NCBI GenBank assembly: GCA_028532985.1
Contig: JANCIK010000012.1
Location: forward strand, 2,418,001-2,482,000
DNA: 64,000 nucleotides
Direction: 5' to 3'
From: Stropharia rugosoannulata
Taxonomy: Eukaryota; Basidiomycota; Agaricomycetes; Agaricales; Strophariaceae
Shown here piece by piece: positions 20,236-30,741 of this stretch. Numbering within the stretch: position 1 is the stretch's first letter; each line of letters begins with the position of its first letter. The translations under genes were made by a program, and so were the position numbers. The notes beneath the pieces were generated by a model. The model was not told the origin of the DNA. It made no database searches and saw only the letters and a list, made by a program, of their open reading frames with translations.

Positions 20236-22343
20236 TCAAACGCCCTCCGCAGGAACCTCATCGGCGTCAGCCTCGCTGGGGACGCGCGAAGGCTTCAAGG
20301 TCAGAGGACGAAGTTGGGGGGTGGGGCGAGCAGATGGGGTTGGCCGTACTTTGGAAGGAGCAGTCAGCGGAGTAAGACGAGAAGGACCGGCGACAGGAGA
20401 AGAAGGGGACGGGGACCTCAGCGGGCGCAACAGCAGGGCGCTCCGCTGTAGCCTTCTTAGACGAACGTTTCTTCTTCTTCTTCTCTTCGGCCAAGAGGTG
20501 GTCAGTGTCGCTGACCATGCGAGCGCTGGCTTCCTCAAAGACTTGTTCTTCGGTGGCGTGAAAGGCGCTCAGGGTGAGCGCTTGATCAGGTTGGGGCGCA
20601 GGGATAAAAGTCGAGGGGTCATACTGCAGAAAGCGGGGATCGTAGAATTTGGCCAGCGGAGCTACCACAGCAGGATCTTCGAGATCGACGGGCTTGCACA
20701 GCGAGGTATATGCGTTGCGGAGACGTTATATGTCCATGTTGCGCAGGGCGTCGAAAGTCTCGCAATCGCGGAAACGGGGGCTGACGACGATGCCAGTAGG
20801 CAGGGTGAGGGCCATGGTGTGGGCAAGCTGGACCAATTCCACCAATTGGGCAAAGTAAAGGCGCTCTGCGGAGCGGCGCTGCTCTTCAGCGATGTGCGCC
20901 TGTTCAGAGAAGGCGCTGAAGCCTGAGACGAGAGAACCCGGAAAGGAGGCCTTAGAAAGAGGTTAATATAGAAAATGAGTAATTAAGACAAAAGGGACTT
21001 ACTAGCTAAGGAAGTGCGGTGCCACAGCGTAGTGTCTTCGATGGCCTTGTCGATCTCAGCGGGCTCGCAGCAGAAGAGGCACTTGCCTTTCTGCTGACTG
21101 CTGCAAGTACAGCAGTTACGGCCCCAACCGCGACAAATGCATTGATGCAAGCCTTCATTCATCCGGGCATTGAATGGGCAGGCACAGTGGTTACACACCA
21201 TGCCCTTCTAAAGGAAAGATGTCAGCAGAGCGGGAGGAGAAGAGAGAAAAGGGAGAGACATACAATTATGGCGCCCTGAAGGCGATTTTCAGAAGGAAGT
21301 AAGTCCATTCCAATGGACTCGGGGAGGGGTACGCCAGCGAGGGCCAACTTGGCAGAGTAAACGGGGGGGAGGACGTTCAGAATAGGATAGGTCGATTTAT
21401 AGACCACCTTGTTGCTGTCCGCTCGCAGGACCGTGATCTCTTCAATCCTGCTGTCCGTAATGACAGCGGAGGCGCCAGTGCTGGGACGAAGGAGGGGGGT
21501 AAGAGGCTCGGGAGAAAGGCAATCGGCCATCTCAGCTGTGAGGAAAGTAGCCAAGTTAGTTAAGAAAATAGGAACTGAGAAGAAAGGGAGGAGCATACCT
21601 GCAATCGCAGCATTGGCGAGAATGGCAGCCTGACGCGCACGTTTGGGAGGCTTGTCAGCGGAAGGGGCAGGTGGAACCACGATGGGGGGAGAAGGGAGGC
21701 GTTTGCGCTTGTCCTTGCGCGCAATAGGGGACGGGGAAGCTCTGCAGGCATCGTTGTCGTCGGAAATCATCTGGATATCATCTCCAGGAAGAGGGAGCGC
21801 AGTTAGGTCAATAAAGGGCTGGGCAGTAGAGGGAGCGCCAGCGGAGGCCGCAACAGCAGAAGTGGTAGTGGCAGCGGACACCCCAGCAGCGGAGTTCATG
21901 AACGGGCAAGGGCCAGGATTGTCGGTACCATCCCATTGCGTGGGGAAAGCGGTCGCAAAGAAATGAACATAGGAAGCTATGGGTTTGTAACCGGTTACAA
22001 ACCAACGACGTGCTTGCAGCGTCGCGGCCAGCGAGGGGTCGTCGGCGACGAGCATGTCGGCTACAGTGGAGAGGAGGATGCACAGCTCTGGAATGCCCGT
22101 GTGGTAAAGACCATCGGAGCAATGAAGGGAGAGGTGGTCTTCGACCGCGTTGTCGATGATCACCCGTAACTCGTCCAAGCGAGTCATTCCCTCCTCGTCC
22201 AAGCGGTCAGCGCCGGCCAGAGTCTCGAATTCTCGATAAAAGGCGAGCGCGGGGCGGAGACAACAGAAGCGGTCTTGGGCATCTAATTCTGCCTCAGCAC
22301 ACTCTTGTGCGCGGCGGCGGCGGTCGAAATTTCGGAGGAACAT
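20236..22343 (-). pseudogene. Accessory gene a1 of element A (Cys-rich protein), broken
   Basis: Exons 22343-21599, 21535-21264, 21207-21003 and from 20922 join in phase. The protein starts MFLRNFDRRRRAQE and has a Pro/Ser-rich stretch with a basic patch (RKDKRKRLP). Next comes a Cys-rich block starting MVCNHCACPFNARM and continuing HQCICRGW, CCTCS and CLFCCEPAE, probably zinc-binding. TAA at 20728-20726 stops it after 472 residues. Copy B reads on, and similarity continues downstream here (FYDPRFLQYDPSTFIP, then a Lys run). A second break shifts the frame before PSRVPSEADADE. It is only distantly similar to copy B, unlike a2-a4. Its own plus strand is rich in CAGCGG. Confidence 0.65.
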
Positions 22344-22762
22344 AGCAGAGAAGAGTGCAGGAGAGGGTGCAGGTGGTCTACCAACGAGAGGAAAAAGAGG
22401 GAATGGGCATCAGAAGAACACCAGACAGTCCGTTTATAAACTAGAATGCCCGCACAGCGGAGGAATTTTCTGGAAGATAAAATAACGGGTGGCGGCGTCA
22501 CATAAACTTTCAGGTAATCTACATGGAGAGCGGCGGTTCAGAAGCGGCGGTGCAATGCTGAAAAAGGGAAGGAATATCCTTAAACGGAGGGAGAACCAGA
22601 TAACAATGGAAGTGACTGACGGAGACGACTGGGAACTAAAAATAGGCAAATAGGCGCTGGGGAAGGCTGAAAATAGAAAATGAGGCGCTAAAAGTGCACA
22701 CAGGAACAGTACTAGACCTAAAAATACAGGAGGAGCTTGACTGAGGACAGTCAAAATTTTTA
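22344..22762. promoter_or_regulatory. Region between a1 and the 3' LTR of element A
   Basis: No coding frame is supported. On the minus strand TTTATAAACGG near 22430-22441 is a TATA candidate about 90 bp upstream of the a1 ATG. The plus strand leads into the polypurine tract. Confidence 0.4.
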
Positions 22763-22774
22763 GTGAGGGGGAGA
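22763..22774 (+). promoter_or_regulatory. Polypurine tract of element A
   Basis: GTGAGGGGGAGA lies directly before the TGACAGG of the 3' LTR, the expected place for plus-strand DNA priming. The equivalent is present in reverse at 24782-24793. Confidence 0.75.
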
Positions 22775-23366
22775 TGACAGGCCTGCGTCTACACCATGGC
22801 TGTAAGTGGCTACAGTGGGCGCTTTGGGCTGAAGTGCAGGGGTACAGCGGAGCGGTGACTAGCCTGGTCAGCCGTCTCGGCGCTCAGCGCGTGCATCACA
22901 AATCATCATGCGTGTGCTCAGCGGGCGGTTGTGTGGGGCTCAGCAGACTGTACCAGCCATAAGTACACAGTTGAAGGACCCGGAATAACTGCCAGCGGGG
23001 CACATAACGGTTACTGTCTTCTCAGCAGAAGGCAGGAGTACAGCTGAGCGAGAAATATCAAAGGCGACGAGCAGGACTGTGTGTAGACAAGGCCTCAAGG
23101 GGCTTAGCAGAACACTTCATAAAGGCGAAATTTGCCTAAGTCCACTCGTCAGGTGACCGTGGCGCGCGCGCTGGAGCGTGTGATGCCTGAGGGAATGAAC
23201 AATGCGCACAGCATGGGCTCCGCTTGGAAACTTTGACAGCGGTAACCAGACCTCAATAACCAAGAAGGAATCGCTCAGCAGAGTTTAACGGCGTCTCTCG
23301 GCGGAGGCTGGCGACACAACGGGATCAGGTCGCGCTCAGCGGAGTAGTCATCAAAACGCCCAGCGG
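22775..23366 (+). repeat. First 592 bp of the 3' LTR of element A
   Basis: Matches the start of the LTR at 8097 and stops at CGCCCAGCGG, where the reversed LTR of element B begins. GCGG here is repeated (as CCGC) at 38851-38854, consistent with a 4-bp target duplication. It lacks the TATA part of the LTR. Confidence 0.88.
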
Positions 23367-24781
23367 TGAGAGGTCTGCCGCGGGGCTAGACTCGAATCAC
23401 AAGAAACACAACACACACAACCCCTGTGGAGCGAGATCCTATCCCTTAGATCGAGTGATGCTCTTCAGCTAAACGGATTATAGATGTCTACGCTTCTCCT
23501 GGTACCTCCCCACTGAGCGGAGTGTGATGTGTTAAGGGTCTCGTAAGTTCAGTCCAGATGCCCGCTGTACAGTGCCTGCAAGTTTGTTTTTAAGGAGGGG
23601 TTTAATTCTAGAAGTCTCAGATTAATGTCTGGGCGACCTCCGCTGAGCACAGGGTATTGATAGTAATGTATAGTTTTGATGGTGGCTCCGCGGGGCTTAT
23701 TCTGCTGAGTGAGTTTGAGGTCTGGTGACCGATGCAGATGCTCACACAAGCTGGTATTCCCAATTGTGCCCCGCTCCGCTGACTATCCAAAGTCATTCCG
23801 CTGGGACTGTCCAAAGTCCTGTTCCGCTGAGGCTATCCAGAACCTCGTTCACCTGGTGGTGCAGTCTCAATTCACAAAACACTACAGCGCGAGTTTTCGT
23901 ACACGGTTGTACTGACTCCCCGCTGAGCTCTCCAAATGACCCGGTGGCCAGAAGCTATCCAAAACTTCTATGATTCACAATACACTTCACAGTAAAGACC
24001 CTAACAAAAGCTAAACACAGCCCGCTGACAGTCTGGGACAGAGCCCAACACACAGATCTAGTGGGTAGACAATTGCTTAATTCCCATAGTTACAATTACA
24101 AGTTTATATAGACGCGCGCTGTGTACTAATTTAGGTGGAGAGTAAATACTAGCAATGCCGGACCAAAGGTCCGCTGAGCGCATGTGCCTCCGCTGGGCGT
24201 TTTGATGACTACTCCGCTGAGCGCGACCTGATCCCGTTGCGTCGCCAGCCTCCGCCGAGAGACGCCGTTAAACTCCGCTGAGCGATTCCTTCTTGGTTAT
24301 TGAGGTCTGGTTACCGCTGTCAAAGTTTCCAAGCGGAGCCCATGCTGTGCGCATTGTTCATTCCCTCGGGCATCACACGCTCCAGCGCGCGCGCCACGGT
24401 CACCTGACGAGTGGACTTAGGCAAATTTCGCCTTTATGAAGTGTTCCGCTAAGCCCCTTGAGGCCTCGTCTACACACAGTCCTGCTCATCGCCTTTGATA
24501 TTTTTACTCAGCTGTACTCCTGTCTTCCGCTGAGAAGACAGTAACCGTTATGTGCTCCGCTGACAGCTATTCCGGGTACTTCAACTGTGTACTCATGGCC
24601 TGTACAGTCCGCTGAACCCCACACAACCGCCCGCTGAACACACGCGTGATGATTTGTGATGCACGCGCTGAGCGCTGAGACGGCTGACCAGGCTAGTCAC
24701 CGCTCTGCTGTACCCTTGCACTTCAGCCCAAACCGCTTGCTGTGGCTATATTACAGCCTTGGCGTAAACGCAGGCCTGTCA
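23367..24781 (-). repeat. 3' LTR of element B (reversed)
   Basis: Full 1,415-bp LTR in reverse, from TGAGAGGTC to GGCCTGTCA. Its first 70 bp (LTR sense) are of a different type from the element A LTRs (GCGTTTACGCC, AATATAGCC, AAGCGGTTT) and match the LTR at 38855 instead. Confidence 0.9.
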
Positions 24782-24793
24782 TCTCCCCCTCAC
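24782..24793 (-). promoter_or_regulatory. Polypurine tract of element B
   Basis: TCTCCCCCTCAC, the reverse complement of the GTGAGGGGGAGA tract, directly next to the 3' LTR of B. Confidence 0.75.
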
Positions 24794-25220
24794 TAAAAAT
24801 TTTGACTGTCCCCAGTCAATGCATCCCAACCACCGGACTTAGCGTGATCAGCTATCCTCTAGCACCTCATCCTCTATTTTTAGCCCCCAGGCGCTTATCT
24901 GGCCTATTTTTAGGTCCGGTTACTCATTGTTCGTCATTCCTACACATATAGTAGATCTCTGCCCAATTTTGTTTTCAGGTCTCCGCTTTCCTTTCTGAGA
25001 AGTTCGCCGCTGCTTCTCGTCTCCGCTTTCTAAGTGAATTACCGCCGAGCCTATTGGACACTGCCACTACTTCGTTTTCTCTTTTCCCGCTTTTCTGTGT
25101 GCCAGAATCTTCTGGCATTCCGCTCCTGCCCTCTTTCTATTTAATGGGCTCTATTTTTCTCTGTGCTCCCCATCCTCTGCCTTTCTTCTCTCTCTGCTTT
25201 CCCCCTCTCTCTGTTTTCGA
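24794..25220. promoter_or_regulatory. Upstream region of a1, element B
   Basis: No gene seen. Pyrimidine-rich on the plus strand, typical of a fungal 5' region. CTATTTAATGGG near 25137-25148 is a TATA-like candidate about 75 bp before the a1 ATG. Confidence 0.35.
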
Positions 25221-27321
25221 ATGGCCTTCAGAAACTTCGACCGCAAGCGCCGCGCACAGGAGGCTGAGGACGCCCGCCTCGATGCCCAGGACTGCTTCCG
25301 CCATCTTCGCCTTGCCCTCGCCGAGTACGACGAATTCGAAGACCTTGCTGGCGGCTCGCGGATTTCCAGTGCTGACTCCGCTCGCCTTTACGCTATTCGC
25401 GACCTGTTCGCGTCGTGTGTCGAGCATCACCTCACCCGCTACCCCAGTGACCAGACCACTCATGCCGGCGTCCGTGAATTGTGCATCATCCTTTCTTGCA
25501 TCGCGGACTTTGTGGAGGATGACGAGTTTGGCTGGAACAAGGAGGACCCCTCTGAGCGGAGCATCTGGTACCTGGAGACGGACTTGAGTCCGGTGCGCCT
25601 CTTATATTTCTTTTTATTTCCTTTCTTTTTGCTGACTTTGTGAATTCTTTTCCCTTAGCTCCCATCTTACAAGGAGATCTTCACTACTGCCTTTCCTGCG
25701 ACCTGGCCTGGTTCCCGCGTCCCTGCTACTCGCGCCTCACTGACCGCTCTGCCTTCCGATGACAAGGACATCCAAATGACTTCTGGTCCTGGCTCCCCCC
25801 GTACTGCTTCCCCTGCCCCGTCCCGCAGCGCTGACAAGCGCAAGCGCTTATCATCCCCCGCGCTGATGCCTCCTCCTCCTGTCCCCAGCGGACAGCCCCA
25901 AAAGCGTCAGCGGAATGCTGCTGTAGCCGCTAACGCTGCTATCTCGGGTAATGTTCCCTTACTTCACTTCCTGCAAGGTCTACTGACCTGTTTCTTAGCT
26001 GCTCAAGCTCAGCTGGCCTCTAGTTCTGACTCTTCCGACTCTCCCATTTTTACTTATAGCGGGGTCGAGGAGCTCCCTCTCCTTTCTGCCCAGGACAGCG
26101 GCCGATCCGTTTACAAGTCCACTTATCCTATTCTCAACGTGGTCCCCCCCGTCTTTTCTGCAAAGCTGGCTGTCGCTGGCGCTCCGCTTCCTGGGGCTAT
26201 TGATATGTCCCAGATCCCCTCTGAGAATCGCCTCCAGGGGATTATCATCGTAAGTCTCTTTCTTTCCTTCCCACGCTGCTTTCTAACTTTATATTTCCCT
26301 TTCTAGAAGGGTATGGTGTGCAGTCTGTGCAACCGCCCCTTCAACGAGCGCGTCGACAAAAGCTTTCATCAATGCATCTGCCGTGGTTGGGCGAAAACCT
26401 GCTGTACCTGCAGCATACAAGGAAAAGGCCCCTGCCTATTTTGCTGCGAGCCCGCTGAGCTGGACAAATCCATTGCTGATTCCACTCTTTGGCATCAGAC
26501 ATCCCTTTCTAGTAAGTTTCTTTTCCCCTTTTTATATTATGTTCTACTGACATTCCGGTTTTGTAGATCTCCAGTTGGGCTTCGTGCGCTTATCCGTATT
26601 CGAAGATCAAGCCTGCGTCGCGGAAGAACAGCGCAGGAGCGCCGAGCGCCTCTACCTTGCTCAGTTGATGGAGCTTGCGCAGTTGGCACGCGCTATGGCC
26701 GCTACGCTCCCTACCGCCGTCCTTATCGGTCGTCGTTTCTCGGATAGCGAGACCTTGGATGCCCTCTGCTCGCTGGACTTAGAGCTCGTTCGCGACACGT
26801 ACACTCGCCTTTGCACGCCGTTGGACTTGGAAGCTCCTCCCAGCGTCATCCCCGTCTCTCGCTTCTACGACCCCGCGCACCCCCGCTTCGATCCTGCCTC
26901 CTTTGTTCCTTCCGCGCAGCCTACCGAGGCTCAGACCTTAGAAGATTTTACCACTGCTGAAAAGCAAAAGAAGAAGAAGTCCTCCAAGAAAGTCATATCC
27001 GACCCGCTCTCCGAGGAAACCGTCTCCCAGGTCCTTCTTGGGTCTGCTCCCGGTCCTAGTACCACCGCACGTTCTGCCCCAAGCTCCGCACTGACTTCTT
27101 CTAAGGGCAAGAGCACTGTGCGCCCCGCTCCCAGTCCTGCGCCTTCCTTGTCCAAAGGCAAGAGCACTGTACACCCCGCCCCCAGTCCTGCGCCTTCCTC
27201 TTCCAAAGGCAAAGGGGTTGCCCCACCTTGCCCTACACCTTGCCCTCGCGCACCCAAGTTGACCCCTTCCCGCGTCCCCAGCGAAGCGGACGCCGAGGAG
27301 GCTCCCGAGGATGACGTCTGA
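25221..27321 (+). CDS. Accessory gene a1 of element B: Cys-rich protein, 623 aa, five exons
   Basis: Exons 25221-25592, 25659-25947, 25999-26249, 26307-26511 and 26567-27321 join in phase. The protein starts MAFRNFDRKRRAQE, then has a Pro/Ser-rich basic stretch (DKRKRLSSP, QPQKRQR). A conserved block with STYPILNV and PLPGAID precedes the Cys-rich region, roughly residues 305-350: MVCSLCNRPFN, HQCICRGW, CCTCS, CLFCCEPAE. The spacing suggests two or three zinc sites. The C-terminus has a Lys run (KQKKKKSSKK) and imperfect repeats of about 15 residues (SKGKSTVRPAPSPAP). Function unknown; nucleic-acid binding is an inference. It is antisense to gag-pol and distantly related to the a1 of element A. 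Confidence 0.75.
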
Positions 27322-27770
27322 TCGGTGCGTGCTCTCAGCGGACTATTGTTCTCTCTTATTTTGTACCAGTCTTTCTTTCTTCCCTACTTTATCTAGCATA
27401 TGTAAAGTAGATTATGTCCAATATCAAATATGCTTCTTGTTGTCTTCCTCTGGGTTGGTGTGAGGTCCTTTAATCTTCCTAAGCTAAGCTGAGTTGTGAG
27501 GTCCTCTGAGTTCTTTTACCCTGGGCTCTTCTGAGTTTTTACAAACTGTCCAGGCTTCTATCTGCTTTTTCTGTTTTCCCCCGTATTCTGATTCTTTCTA
27601 TGTCCCCTCCTATTTTTTTACTTTTTTACTGAGCACCTGCTAAATCCGCTGAACGGACCTTTTCTTAACACGTGCCAGCGGATGTATTCTTCCCCTGTGG
27701 GCTCTCCCCCCCACTATAAAATCAACTGTCCTCAGTTGACAGACTCTCTAGCCTTCTCCTTCATTCTGTC
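27322..27770. other. Spacer between a1 and a2, element B
   Basis: No gene seen. It contains CAGCGG in both orientations (for example 27338 and 27675). It ends with CTCCCCCCCACTATAAAATC at 27704-27723, which is both the a2 TATA region and, on the minus strand, a polypurine-tract-like sequence. Near-identity to element A begins here. Confidence 0.5.
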
Positions 27771-28242
27771 ATGCAACGCTATCAGCGCACCAATGTCGCC
27801 CGCCAGTTCATCACGATCCTCAAGCAGCTGGCCGTCCACGCTGAGCTCACAGAAGACTCTGCTGAGACCACGCTCCATTTGTTGTTGCAGTCTGCGCAGG
27901 CTGTTGTCCGTGCTCTGGTAAGGCCTGCTTCTATAAATTCTACTCCGCTGACTATCTCCACAGGATCGTATTACCCTCCCGCTGAGATTCATTGACTTTA
28001 ATCGCCAATTTCAGGCGTTCCTCATGACCATCGTGTTTTACAAGGCCCGCGCTCAGCGGACATTCAGCGATGATCACTTCGACCCTCGCTTACTCAGTAA
28101 TGCTGCTTTACGCATTCTCGACCGATACAGTCATCTGGGCATGCCATTCCATCTGCTGCCTTCTTCTGAGCAAATTGCAGCCGATGTTCAAGAATTGGAC
28201 CCTGATGCCGCACTCATCGTAGACAACATGTGCTCTGATTAG
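27771..28242 (+). CDS. Accessory gene a2 of element B (141 aa, two exons)
   Basis: Exon 1 is 27771-27917 and exon 2 is 27964-28242, joined in phase 0 over a 46-bp gtaagg...cacag intron. ATG follows a TATA box (CACTATAAAATC near 27712-27723) by about 50 bp. The protein is mostly helical: LLLQSAQAVVRAL before the junction, then DRITLPLRFIDFNRQF and a C-terminus rich in Asp. No signal peptide, membrane segment or metal motif. No family is recognised. The sequence is essentially unchanged between the two elements, in contrast to a1. Confidence 0.68.
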
Positions 28243-28311
28243 GGTGGTCCGCTGCGCTGACCATCTTTGTATATAATATAACTCCCTCTGTCTGTATTTG
28301 TATACGCCAGC

Positions 28312-28856
28312 ATGCCCTCCTTGTCCGCTGAGAGTAATCTCTTATTACTTGCACATTCCGATCCTCGCATCCTTCGTCTTGATGCTTTGTCTAGACGTCC
28401 GCTGAGCGACATTCCTCCCCACAATGTAGCCCGAGTATGCCGAATCTATATAACTGCCCTTCACTATATTCTGGATTCTGCTGCAGAGGAACAGCTACCC
28501 ATGAGTGTCTGCCTCCTGCTGCTTAACCGAGTTCAAGATCACGCTGTAAGCCCCTTCTCCACTGTCCGTGCACTCCCACTGAGTAGTCCGCTCAGCGCAG
28601 CCTAGAGCTGACCGAGTCCACCTGTCATTTACCGCTTCTTTCTCATCTCTGCGCTCAGCTGTATTACACCGAACTTGTGCTTCGTCTGTGTGGTACCAAC
28701 GACGCTGAGCGCTACGGCGTTCTTAATCACACCAAACACTTTCAACGCCTACATTATGCCGCCCAGCATTTCTACCAGGAGGACTTCTTCCCCGTCTGTC
28801 CCCTTTTCTCTTCCTTCTCCGCTGCGCTGAGACTAGGATTATGTCAGGATGTTTGA
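28312..28856 (+). CDS. Accessory gene a3 of element B (143 aa, two exons)
   Basis: Exon 1 is 28312-28545 and exon 2 is 28659-28856. The 113-bp intron runs from gtaagc to ctcag and joins in phase 0 (VQDHA to LYYTEL). It starts 69 bp after the a2 stop, next to a TATATAATATAA stretch near 28270. The protein begins MPSLSAESNLLLLAHSD and has helical segments with ERYGVLNHTKHFQRLHYAAQHFYQ in exon 2. Unknown family. Similar in size to a2 but not visibly related. Without the intron the frame would end 20 codons after the donor. Confidence 0.62.
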
Positions 28857-29306
28857 GGCATTGCGCCCCTTCCTTGGTTTACTCTGTAGAGTACCCTTGT
28901 TACAGTAACCAGAGTAAATGCCTCTACATGTGGTGCCTTCATAGCTATTTGAAATGACAAGTATCTAGTTAGGCACTATGTATTGTCGGTGCCAATACCT
29001 GATTCGGACATAATTTTTCCAAATGCGGTAATCACATGATCAGCCTCCGCTGAGCGCTTTCAGCTAGGCGCCTCTCCGCTGGATCTCATTTCGTCTCTCA
29101 ACTGCTCCCGCTCTGCACCCTGTTTTATGCGAACTTGCATGTGGTGGTCTGTTTCTACCTCCAATGTTCATACCATAACTCCGATGGGAGTCTGGGCCGC
29201 TGGGATGCCACATTCCTCACCACTGGCCGCCCCTCATTAGGTCCTCTGCACTCTGCTGAGCCTATATATATGCCCTACTCTCATACTTTCAATCACTCAG
29301 CCACTC
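28857..29306. promoter_or_regulatory. Spacer between a3 and a4 with TATA box and hairpin (element B)
   Basis: TATATATA at 29263-29270 lies about 40 bp before the a4 ATG. Upstream, near 28852-28925, TTTACTCTG/CAGAGTAAA is nested inside GAGGCATT/AATGCCTC-type arms, a stem-loop kept in both elements. No gene seen. Confidence 0.45.
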
Positions 29307-30621
29307 ATGTCCAACACACCTGCTCCGCTGTACAACTTTAGTAATGTCAAACACCAGCTGGCATTAATCCAAGATATCAGAGGCTTGGCTTCCGCCATGC
29401 CTTCCAACTATACCGGGAGCCTCGAGCTTCTGGCTATTGACTTAGTACGCACAGCACTCAGCTGGTCCGCTGGGCCTTGTACTCCGCTGACCACTCGAAC
29501 TTTTTAGAACCGCTGGCGTGATCCCCACGGCGGCATTACTCGTATCATTAATAACAGCGAGGCTATTGATATTCTCAACGAGACGCGTGCCATCTACACC
29601 TCCTTGGAGGCGGATCACCACTTCCGCACTTTCTCTCCCGCTGCCAACGCTTTTATCACTCTGCATGAGCAAGTTTTAAAAGCGAAAGCCGCTGCTTCGC
29701 GTCAGCGCATGCATACTCCCACTGGACCAGTATGCTGTGTGCTTGCCGCCTCTCTTTATCTTTTTAACCGTCCACTCAGCGCAACGTTCGCCTCCTCTCG
29801 CGCTCCGCTGCCGATCCTGAGACGGTCTCTGCCCCTGGAGGTACCTCCTCCCCCGATTCTGATGACGACAAGGTGTGACTGACTTCCTTCACCCTTTTAG
29901 ATATTACTAACATGCAGCTGTACCTCCTCCTTAAAAAGATGGCCCTCGATGACAAGATCAAGGCTGCCACTGAGGGCGGAGTACCTAGCCGCCAGAATAC
30001 CCCAGAGCCTAGCCCTTCGAAGAAGCGCTCAGCGCCTCCTCCCGACACTCCTCGTCAGGTTCGTTTTGTTGCGTTTTCCCTCCCTCGTTACTTTCTCACT
30101 TCTATGTCAGCAGGAGCGTACTGAGGCCAGCGGACATCGCACTCGTGTGCTTGGCCGCGGCATGACACTCCGCTCCTCTGACAACCGGCGCTCTCCGCGC
30201 GACACACCGTTCCACGACGCTTCCTCTAAGAAGGCCTGTCTCGGCGCTGACGGTGTTCCTACTTTCGCCGATTCTCCTTTCATTGTACAAGGTGCGCTCT
30301 TTGCCCTTATTCTTCTCTGTTGCGTCCGCTGAGCTCTTTCACCTTCTTTCAGGTACCAATCTTACTCTCTCGAACAACAAGGTCAATGCTTGTCTCGACA
30401 CCGCTACCAACCTCATTAAGGAACTGCTGAACACCGGGAACCCATCTGAGCTCGTCACTCGCTGTCTCATCGGAGACTTGCAAGCTGAGATCATCTGTGA
30501 CTTGCACAAGATTGACTTCATCCTGAAGCGCCGTGCTCTGCTCGTTAAAGAGTTAGAGACTTTACAGAGCAGCTTGGATTTGACTGGGAACAGCCCCGCT
30601 GAGGAGCCCGCGCTGCAGTGA
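29307..30621 (+). CDS. Accessory gene a4 of element B (347 aa, six exons)
   Basis: Exons 29307-29444, 29508-29729, 29780-29872, 29918-30058, 30111-30291 and 30353-30621 all join in phase. The third intron holds a perfect TACTAAC branch site. The N-terminal part (about 1-120) is helical, with NRWRDPHGGITRIINNSEAI. The middle (about 125-255) is Ser/Pro/Arg-rich and probably disordered (EPSPSKKRSAPPPDTPRQ). The C-terminus (about 260-347) is helical, with LIKELLNTGNPSELVTRC. No family is recognised. It ends 121 bp from the integrase stop, tail to tail. Six phased exons and the same structure in the other element argue for a real gene. Confidence 0.72.
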
Positions 30622-30741
30622 TGGCCCTCTTAATTACTCTGCTGAGCGCCTCAAAGTGGCCCTTAGCTAGTTTCTTTTGTGCCTTTCTCCTTTAGTCTAC
30701 CCAATTTACTCTATTGTGGTCTCCTTTTCTACTTTGCGCTT

